Shown: positions 14,729-19,682 of the stretch, in pieces | Position numbering within the stretch: the first letter of the stretch is position 1 | How the letters are laid out: every line of letters starts with the position of its first letter | NCBI GenBank assembly: GCA_049699975.1 | Contig: JBNAWB010000047.1 | Coordinates: forward strand, 1-19,682 | Source of the DNA: CAZAGD01 sp049699975 | GTDB taxonomy: Bacteria; Desulfobacterota; SM23-61 | Direction: 5' to 3' | DNA: 19,682 bases | Program-made: the position numbers and the translations under genes | Notes under the pieces: model-generated | What the model was told of the DNA's origin: nothing | Database searches by the model: none | The model's input: only the letters and a program-made list of their open reading frames with translations

Positions 14729-15784
14729 CTATTTCTTTAATAATATTTTGGCTCCGCCAGCATACTGGGCAGCGATATTAAGGATTTGTTTACCGTATGG
14801 TCCTGCAATTTCTAACCATTTATCAATAGTCGGCTTGACTAATTCCCGAGCCTTATTGATTTCAGCCGCCGAAGGTTGCGTTACTTTTAGTTTACTCACC
14901 TTCAAGCCCACATCAGCTTCCATTTCTTCTACTTTCGCTGCAAAAACTGTCTGCCCCTGCATTTCACGTCCGGTGTCCAAAAGAATCTTCTGCAAATCTG
15001 GAGGTAAAGCATCGAATTTAGCTTTATTGACGACCAGCATGCCGCCAAAAATTGATTGAATTCTCCAGAAACTAACATGGGTACAAACATCCGCTAAGCC
15101 AAATCCCAAAGCCCATCCGCGGGAGGTCTGAATGGCATCTACCGTTCCTCTCTGGAGAGCTTCCATAATTTCTGCGGTTGGGATAGTTAACGGAGATGCG
15201 CCCAAGAGCTTCATAGCCATGGTCGTAATCAGTCCCGAAGTTCTAATTTTATAACCCTTAAAATCTTCTACTGTAGCCACCGCCTTTTTGCCCCAAATGC
15301 CATCCAGAGCTTCTACGCAAATATCGGCAATTTTTACCAGACCTTTTTCCCCATAAGTCTTCTTTTCAATTTCAATCAACCTGGGATCATTAAGGAAGGC
15401 CTCATACTCGAATATGTTATCCCAGAAAAAGGGTAAAGCATAATCCCATTGCGGGAATGTACCTGCAACCCAAGGGATTCTTTCCCAGCCCATATCAGCT
15501 CGGCCAGCGATTACCGCATGCACAACTTCATTGGGTGGGAATAAGCCCACCTTCGTATCCAAAATAAGACGACCTCCCGAGTTCCGCTCTAAGAGTTTTT
15601 GAAAGCGCGGATAAGGATGAAATGACCAGCTATTAGCGGCTGGACCGGGGTTGGTGGCAAAAATCCAAGTAATTTTTTGCCCTGGCTTAGTTGCTTGCGC
15701 TAAACTATTTGCGCTTAGGAAAAATAAGGTTAATGCCCAAATTAAAAAGAAACAAACGCCTACTTTAAAAATCCTTGTACGCAT
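14729..15784 (-). CDS. dctP: TRAP transporter periplasmic substrate-binding protein DctP
   Basis: DctP captures the solute in the periplasm and delivers it to DctQM. From ATG 15784 the protein is 351 residues, with a signal peptide (MRTR, hydrophobic 6-24, likely cleavage near ANSLAQA at 25-31). The family core is evident: NEVVHAVIAGRADMGW (85-100), the region VEDFKGYKIRTSG (172-184) with Arg181 aligning with the arginine that binds the solute carboxylate, and EIMEALQRGTVDAIQTS (205-221). This supports a carboxylic-acid ligand, but the exact acid is unknown. A longer start at 15823 is rejected because AGGAGG lies between the two, 9 bases before 15784. The gene is first in the dctPQM operon behind a promoter at about 15845-15873. 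Confidence 0.94.
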   Translation of the reverse strand: MRTRIFKVGVCFFLIWALTLFFLSANSLAQATKPGQKITWIFATNPGPAANSWSFHPYPRFQKLLERNSGGRLILDTKVGLFPPNEVVHAVIAGRADMGWERIPWVAGTFPQWDYALPFFWDNIFEYEAFLNDPRLIEIEKKTYGEKGLVKIADICVEALDGIWGKKAVATVEDFKGYKIRTSGLITTMAMKLLGASPLTIPTAEIMEALQRGTVDAIQTSRGWALGFGLADVCTHVSFWRIQSIFGGMLVVNKAKFDALPPDLQKILLDTGREMQGQTVFAAKVEEMEADVGLKVSKLKVTQPSAAEINKARELVKPTIDKWLEIAGPYGKQILNIAAQYAGGAKILLKK

Positions 15785-15844
15785 AATCTTTAACCTCCTT
15801 TTTTTAATTGCAAATAGACCCATTATTAAATACTGAGGCTATTA

Positions 15845-15873
15845 TATATATAAAATCTTCCCTTGCATGTCAA
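15845..15873 (-). promoter_or_regulatory. Sigma-70 promoter of the dctPQM operon
   Basis: On the minus strand, TTGACA (15868-15873) is a perfect -35 box. The -10 lies in an alternating AT run: TATATA (15845-15850) is at 17 bp, while the better hexamer TATAAT (15841-15846) is at 21 bp. Initiation may thus be spread over several positions. It lies about 60 bases upstream of the dctP start. Confidence 0.65.
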
Positions 15874-16005
15874 TTTATTTTCGTGCCTGACCGGCGATCA
15901 ATTTTAAATTTTAACCTGAGCTATATTAACCTATTTGCCAAAAAATGATCTATGGTCAGATCTTCGGGGACGGCTATCCTTCAATCAAAAAAGCACGTGG
16001 CTTTC

Positions 16006-16136
16006 AATTATTAATGGGAGCAAATTATATTTTACATAGTGAACCTCGAGTCATCACGAGATGGCCGCGCCCTTCGGGCTCGCCATGACATCTTTTTTCA
16101 GAAAATGTAAAATAATTAATGTTCTCATTAATATTT
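16006..16136. repeat. Composite MITE/REP-like inverted repeat
   Basis: AT-rich outer arms of 32 bases (16006-16037 and 16105-16136) are imperfect inverted copies of each other; both carry TTTTACAT or its complement at the inner end and ATTAATG at the outer end. They enclose a GC-rich palindrome (16050-16089) with GTCAT/ATGAC ends and a central GCCC-TTC-GGGC hairpin. The core resembles the widespread bacterial REP-like palindrome of the type GAGATNGCC...GGCTCGCNATGAC. It starts 20 bp after the racemase stop codon. Confidence 0.55.
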
Positions 16137-16156
16137 CAATCACCATAGCCTTTCAC

Positions 16157-17410
16157 TCACGTAGGAGGAGTAAATTGTAAACATCCGTTCGGGAATACGG
16201 CCACTGTCTGGGCTTTTCCGCCTTCTTTTAACTCTTCCAAGATATCTTCCCAACGATTTCTAATCTGGACATGGCGCGGATACCTGGTGTAAAGATCTGC
16301 AGGAGAACAGTTCGGAGAAAGGACATATATCTTCCGATTCTGAAATATCTGCGCTATATTCTTGCGCTCATCAACTTTACGGTGTAAACGCATGCCCACA
16401 TCCATCAAAGAATGAAAGCCTAAGCCATCTGAGCTGGCCGTGGCAATGACCACTTTCCCTCCTTCTCTGACAATTTGTTTCTGCAAATTACCAGTCCAAA
16501 CATTCAAAGCCTTCTGGGCCTGGACAAGTTCTGTGTCCTCTGGAAAAGCATTGAAGATGCCTATGTCCACTCCCTCCGGAGCTTCGGTGATATATACTTT
16601 CCGGGCCAATTCCACTGCTGCTCTATGCGCCTGAACTAAATCTCCCACAAATACGCCAGCGGTTTTCCCTTCCGAGGTGCCTACTGAATTTACGATAATA
16701 TCTAACCCAGCCATTCTGGCTCCTTCTTCCATATCCAATCTTAATTCATTCTTATTCAAATCATAACCTAAAGCGAATCCTGTTCCCCCTATCTTCCCCA
16801 GATGGGCTGGCGTATGGTTCTTAATGATCGTTTCCATACTGCCCAAGCCGGGAATGACGATCTTCCCTCCTCCGCCAAAACCAGCCGTTGGATGAGGAGT
16901 TATAAAACCCACGCCGATTTTTAAATCCGCTTCTACAAAATGGCGATCTATCTGTACCGGTGTCCCGCGGGAAGTCGTACCCAAATCTACCAAATTTTCA
17001 TAGGGATGATGATTGAATACCGGAAATCTATTGGCCATCTTCTTTCCTAATTTCTTTTCCTGGTCTGCTTTCATCAACGGCCGATGACAGCCAATGGCCA
17101 TAACAATTTTAATTCCCTCATCTTTAATACCGCCGCGATTTAGTTCTTCCACTATAAAAGGCAAGAAACGGTAGGCTTGGGTAGGGCGGGTCAGGTCATC
17201 GACGGCAATAACTGCGGTCTTTTTTCCTTGAGCCAATTTCCTAATAGGTTCCTGACCAATTGGATTGGCAAAGGCCTTTTTAATTTCTTTCTGGCTAATA
17301 TCCGAGGCATCAGCCATGCCAGCTACGATGACTTTCCAGTTTCTGGGAAAAGTGAGGGGATATTTTTTATTTCCCCGCCATGATCCCCAAGGAATAGTAA
17401 TTGTCTTCAT
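16157..17410 (-). CDS. LarA-superfamily nickel-dependent 2-hydroxy acid racemase/epimerase
   Basis: LarA enzymes use a nickel-pincer nucleotide to invert the 2-hydroxy carbon of lactate, malate, aromatic hydroxy acids or aldonates. The 417-residue protein keeps the key features: DDLTRP (71-76), GCHRP with His109, PHPTAGFGGGGKIVIPG with His173 and Lys183, and NHTPAH with His199. These match Lactobacillus LarA His108, His174, Lys184 (covalent cofactor link) and His200 (nickel ligand), almost number for number. DDLTRP in place of DHTRP marks a non-lactate branch. The cofactor genes larB, larC and larE are not here and must lie elsewhere. AAGGAG lies 5 bases before the ATG. Its place next to TRAP and close to a dehydratase suggests it processes the imported acid. 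Confidence 0.87.
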   Translation of the reverse strand: MKTITIPWGSWRGNKKYPLTFPRNWKVIVAGMADASDISQKEIKKAFANPIGQEPIRKLAQGKKTAVIAVDDLTRPTQAYRFLPFIVEELNRGGIKDEGIKIVMAIGCHRPLMKADQEKKLGKKMANRFPVFNHHPYENLVDLGTTSRGTPVQIDRHFVEADLKIGVGFITPHPTAGFGGGGKIVIPGLGSMETIIKNHTPAHLGKIGGTGFALGYDLNKNELRLDMEEGARMAGLDIIVNSVGTSEGKTAGVFVGDLVQAHRAAVELARKVYITEAPEGVDIGIFNAFPEDTELVQAQKALNVWTGNLQKQIVREGGKVVIATASSDGLGFHSLMDVGMRLHRKVDERKNIAQIFQNRKIYVLSPNCSPADLYTRYPRHVQIRNRWEDILEELKEGGKAQTVAVFPNGCLQFTPPT

Positions 17411-17458
17411 AAATGCTCCTTTCTATTTTTCCAAAATTTTCCCGCCTGACCAAGTAAA

Positions 17459-17464
17459 ATTATA
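17459..17464 (-). promoter_or_regulatory. Candidate -10 box of the racemase gene
   Basis: TATAAT on the minus strand lies 49 bases before the start codon at 17410. No convincing -35 box is found at 16-18 bp, only a T-rich run, so this may need an activator. Confidence 0.35.
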
Positions 17465-17700
17465 ATATACGAAAATTACAAAAAAAATAATAATTTTAAA
17501 CCCTCTCCTCAGGGTTGAACTTCCTTGATAGAAGAATTATATTAAAAAAGGCTTTAGAAGAAGCTTGGGCAGACTTGAAGGAGGGGCAATATGTCAAAAT
17601 ATATGGGGGATAAAATTCTAACAGATGATAGTTAACAGGGGGATTTTTTAATAAAAATAATAAGCTTTCTGCACAATCTTAACCCCTCATCAAGGCAAAA

Positions 17701-17755
17701 TTCCCCCAATTTAAAATACTTTTTCTCTTCGGTGGGGAAAAGTATTTCCCCCAAT
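17701..17755. repeat. Direct repeat pair flanking a 10 bp hairpin
   Basis: TTCCCCCAAT occurs at 17701-17710 and again at 17746-17755. Between them AAATACTTTT (17714-17723) and AAAAGTATTT (17738-17747) form a perfect 10 bp stem with a 14-base loop. It lies 70-120 bases upstream of the small membrane gene and may be a regulatory site or a small mobile-element scar. Confidence 0.4.
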
Positions 17756-17824
17756 GCTCCTTAAAAAAGATAATTCCCTTGGGTTGATTATTGAATCTTA
17801 ATTCTCGGAAAGGAGAAACAGAAT

Positions 17825-18073
17825 ATGCTTGTCCAGCTTATTCTGATTTTTCTGGCCGGGATTATAGTCGATTTATTAGCCACGCGGTACACCTCAGCCG
17901 TGGCGGATAAAAAGTTGTGGCCGGCGACTATTTTTAGTGGCCTGATTACTTTGACCAATTTTGTTCTGCTTACCTTAATTTTGAAAGAAAGTGCTACTGA
18001 GGGCATGCTTAATATTATGGCTTACGCCGGCGGCAACGCGGTGGGTACTTATATCGCTTTGAAGAAAGTGTAA
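17825..18073 (+). CDS. Small three-span membrane protein, unknown function
   Basis: I do not recognise this 82-residue protein. It has three hydrophobic segments at about 2-22, 33-53 and 61-79, separated by a short basic loop (TRYTSAVADKKLW at 20-32) and a short acidic one (KESATEG). The third segment holds a GGNAVGTY motif, rich in small residues suited to helix packing. There is no signal peptide and no cysteine. AAAGGAG lies 9 bases before the ATG, a very good site, which makes this a real gene. It stands alone: the racemase diverges 414 bp to the left and the coiled-coil gene follows after 235 bp with its own promoter. A role as a subunit of a transporter or a small integral regulator is possible but not shown. 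Confidence 0.75.
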   Translation: MLVQLILIFLAGIIVDLLATRYTSAVADKKLWPATIFSGLITLTNFVLLTLILKESATEGMLNIMAYAGGNAVGTYIALKKV

Positions 18074-18200
18074 CTTCCAGTCTACCTTCCTTGCCCACCT
18101 AATATCCTTCCCATTCAAGCCCTCATTATCAATGATCCATCAAAAAGGTTTTCTTAAGATTTCGGTGGCTAAATTTTTACCTTGCTTTCTTACCATCTTT

Positions 18201-18229
18201 TTTACATAATTATGAATCGCTAAAATAAT
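18201..18229 (+). promoter_or_regulatory. Sigma-70 promoter of the coiled-coil gene
   Basis: TTTACA (18201-18206) and AATAAT (18224-18229) are separated by 17 bases; each matches five of six consensus positions. The start codon at 18309 lies about 73 bases past the expected transcription start, leaving a purine-rich leader ending in AAAAGGGGAAAAAT. Confidence 0.6.
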
Positions 18230-18308
18230 ATATTAATAATTCATCGCTGACCTCCTTTGTGTACTTAGGAAGAGGAAGCGAAATAAAAGATTATAAAAGG
18301 GGAAAAAT

Positions 18309-19376
18309 ATGGAAGAGAAAAAATTTCAACCCAAGAAGCTTTCCCTCTCAAACACTAAACAGGAAATGTTAGAAGCTTATCAAGCGGTATTAAAACAATT
18401 GGAAGCGCTAAAGGAAGGGGAATTAAAACCAGAAAAGAAGCTGGAAGAAAAAAGAGCAAAAGAAGTGGTCCAAGTTGCGGAATCATTATCTACAGAAGGG
18501 ATTACCAAAGAGATTAACAATCTAAAAATAGAAATAAGCAAGATGCTGGCTCAGATTTCCGACCACTTAGAACAAGAGATCAATAAATTTAAAGCTATTC
18601 AAAGCGCGATTTCCTTAAAAGAAAAAGAGCTGCAGGAACTTTACGAGATTGAAAAATCTGCCGTCTCTTTAGCCGCCCTAATAGAATCACAAAACCAAAA
18701 GAGGCTGGCTTTTGAGGCAGAAATGGCGGAGAGAAAAGATGCTTTGACCCAAGAAATAGAACTGCTGCGCAAACAACGCGAGGAAGAGAAAAAGAAGTAT
18801 GAAGAGGAAATTAAGGAGCGTGATCTCATAGAGAAGAAAAGGCGGGAACGGGAGAGGGAAGAATATGAATATTCTTTTAAGAGAGAACAAAAGTTAGCTA
18901 AAGATAGATTTGAAGATGAAAAGGCCAAATTAGAAAAAGAGATTCAGGCCAAAAAAGAACAGATGGAAAATGAATTAAGAGAAAGAGAAAAAGCCATAGC
19001 CGCTCGCGAAGAAGAATTAAATGAACTTCGTAAGAGAGTTAGCGCCTTCCCCAAGGAGATGGAAATGGCTCTCAATAAAGCAGTTAAAGAAACTACCGAG
19101 AAACTAAACGCGGAAGCAAAGAACCGTGAAGAGTTAATGAAAAAAGAATTTTTGGGGGAGAAGAACGTTCTTACTACTCGGATCGATGCTTTAGAAAAGG
19201 TCGTCAAGGAGCAAAATGAGCAGATTACCCGCCTTACTCAACAATTAGAAAAAGCTTATCAACAAGTGCAGGAGATCGCGGTAAAAACCATCGAAGGATC
19301 ATCGGCGCTGAAATCTTTGACCAATTTGCAACAATGGCTGGGCGAGCAAATGCGGAAAGCTTCTCCTGAAAAGTAA
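18309..19376 (+). CDS. Long, highly charged coiled-coil protein, unknown function
   Basis: This 355-residue protein is almost entirely predicted helix. Residues 17-60 begin with NTKQEMLEAYQAVLKQLE, which I recall as the opening of an uncharacterised family in Desulfobacterota and Nitrospirae. Residues 64-130 hold a moderately charged coil (NLKIEISKMLAQISDHLEQ), 140-245 a dense Lys/Glu/Arg coil with many RE and EEK runs, and Pro248 breaks the helix. A second coil covers 250-325, with a distinct conserved-looking tail, KTIEGSSALKSLTNLQQWL (326-344). There is no cysteine, no signal peptide and no membrane segment, so it is likely a cytoplasmic scaffold or filament-forming protein. GGGGAAAAAT sits just before the ATG. 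No partner gene is visible in the window. Confidence 0.85.
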   Translation: MEEKKFQPKKLSLSNTKQEMLEAYQAVLKQLEALKEGELKPEKKLEEKRAKEVVQVAESLSTEGITKEINNLKIEISKMLAQISDHLEQEINKFKAIQSAISLKEKELQELYEIEKSAVSLAALIESQNQKRLAFEAEMAERKDALTQEIELLRKQREEEKKKYEEEIKERDLIEKKRREREREEYEYSFKREQKLAKDRFEDEKAKLEKEIQAKKEQMENELREREKAIAAREEELNELRKRVSAFPKEMEMALNKAVKETTEKLNAEAKNREELMKKEFLGEKNVLTTRIDALEKVVKEQNEQITRLTQQLEKAYQQVQEIAVKTIEGSSALKSLTNLQQWLGEQMRKASPEK

Positions 19377-19454
19377 ATTTTTTATAAATTCTTCCCATAT
19401 GAGTTTTATTAGCTATCTAAATTGAGCGATTTATGAATTCAGGGTAATGCTCAT

Positions 19455-19524
19455 GTCATTCCTGCGCAGGCAGGAATCCAGATAAATCAATAATAAACTG
19501 GATTCCTGTTTTCCCAGGAATGAC
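19455..19524. repeat. REP-like palindromic element with two hairpins
   Basis: Arms of 27 bases (19455-19481 and 19498-19524) are inverted copies matching at 23 of 27 positions, with a 16-base AT-rich centre. Each arm folds on itself through ATTCCTG/CAGGAAT, so four copies of that heptamer are present. Elements ending in GTCATTCC and CTGGATTCC are widespread intergenic repeats in many proteobacterial and metagenomic genomes, by memory. Confidence 0.75.
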
Positions 19525-19636
19525 CGACACCCATTCCTCTTAACAGGTGCATAGGGAATTAGTATGCGATCCGCGCTGTCTTTGCATTTCCATTGATGGT
19601 GGACAAACAATCCCTCAATTTTGGAGGTAAATAAAA

Positions 19637-19682
19637 TTGTTAATATACCCTAAAAATCGCGGGAAGCCCAGCGCGTTTACTG
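19637..19682 (+). CDS. Possible start of a gene running off the window
   Basis: A TTG codon at 19637 follows GGAGG at 9 bases and opens a frame that stays open to the end (15 codons, beginning LLIYPKNRGKP). The ribosome binding site is good, but the reading is too short to identify or to exclude chance. Confidence 0.35.
   Translation, partial: MLIYPKNRGKPSAFT

Larger units (their letters stand above)
15785..16156. other. Intergenic region between the racemase gene and dctP
   Basis: This 372 bp stretch holds the dctP promoter (15845-15873) near its left end and a composite inverted repeat (16006-16136) near its right end. The part from about 15880 to 16000 is AT-rich and shows nothing I can name. 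A 47-codon plus-strand frame at 15945-16088 runs into the repeat and is unlikely to be a gene. Confidence 0.6.
17411..17824. other. AT-rich divergent intergenic region
   Basis: This 414 bp stretch separates the racemase from the small membrane gene. It holds the racemase -10 box, a hairpin flanked by direct repeats (17701-17755) and a G-rich/T-rich segment at 17637-17650. A 32-codon frame from TTG 17515 to TAA 17611 reads KKALEEAWADLKEGQY, which looks more protein-like than chance, but it has no ribosome binding site. It could be a remnant of an old gene, perhaps of antitoxin type. I make no firm call. Confidence 0.5.
19377..19682. other. 3' intergenic region with a REP-like element
   Basis: These 306 bases hold the REP-like double hairpin at 19455-19524 and, at the far end, a possible gene start at 19637. 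No terminator with a T-tract is seen after the coiled-coil gene; its stop is followed only by an AT-rich run. Confidence 0.55.

Noticed and set aside
15785..15823. N-terminal extension of DctP by 13 residues
   Set aside because: The AGGAGG ribosome binding site lies within the extension, and the signal peptide starts properly at 15784.
15945..16088. A 47-codon plus-strand frame starting MIYGQIFGDGYPS
   Set aside because: It has no ribosome binding site, ends inside the REP-like core of the inverted-repeat element, and shows no recognisable family.
16050..16097. Plus-strand terminator: GC hairpin followed by a T-run at 16092-16097
   Set aside because: No plus-strand gene ends here, and the hairpin is better explained as the core of a REP-like palindrome.
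17515..17613. A 32-codon frame that resembles an antitoxin fragment
   Set aside because: It has only a TTG start, no ribosome binding site and no partner toxin; it is too short to call even as a pseudogene.

Overview
The window reads as part of an anaerobic or facultative Gram-negative chromosome, most likely Desulfobacterota (the former Deltaproteobacteria) or a nearby uncultured lineage. The hints are the order envelope protein - dprA - topA, a DmdC-type acyl-CoA dehydrogenase, a DctPQM TRAP importer, iron-sulfur flavoenzymes, a LarA-type racemase, and REP-like palindromes between genes. This assignment is inference from gene content; no rRNA or tRNA is present. I see no CRISPR array, prophage, transposase or integrase.

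Layout. 1-479: gene-free, rich in inverted repeats. 480-4877 (+): an exported envelope protein, dprA and topA, a housekeeping block. 4883-9100 (-): an IlvD/Edd-family dehydratase, an acyl-CoA dehydrogenase with its own promoter and a strong intrinsic terminator, then a small EamA permease whose ribosome binding site can pair with the terminator. 9364-12833 (+): a probable operon of a PreA-like flavoprotein with two [4Fe-4S] clusters, a DUF362 protein and a zinc alcohol dehydrogenase, divergent from the dehydratase. 12851-15784 (-): a TRAP importer (dctP, dctQ, dctM), with a hairpin and T-tract between dctP and dctQ. 16157-17410 (-): a LarA-superfamily racemase/epimerase, separated from dctP by a composite inverted-repeat element. 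17825-19376 (+): a small membrane protein and a long coiled-coil protein. The end holds a REP-like double hairpin and possibly the first codons of another gene.

How the genes may work together. The stretch 7391-17410 has the parts of a catabolic island for a hydroxy acid or sugar acid. TRAP would import an organic acid, the LarA homologue would racemise or epimerise it at C2, the IlvD/Edd enzyme would dehydrate it to a 2-keto-3-deoxy acid, and the zinc dehydrogenase plus the PreA-like flavoprotein would handle redox steps. The substrate cannot be read from the sequence, and several of these enzymes depart from family consensus at catalytic positions. I regard this cluster and the two intercistronic hairpin switches on the minus strand as the most interesting content.
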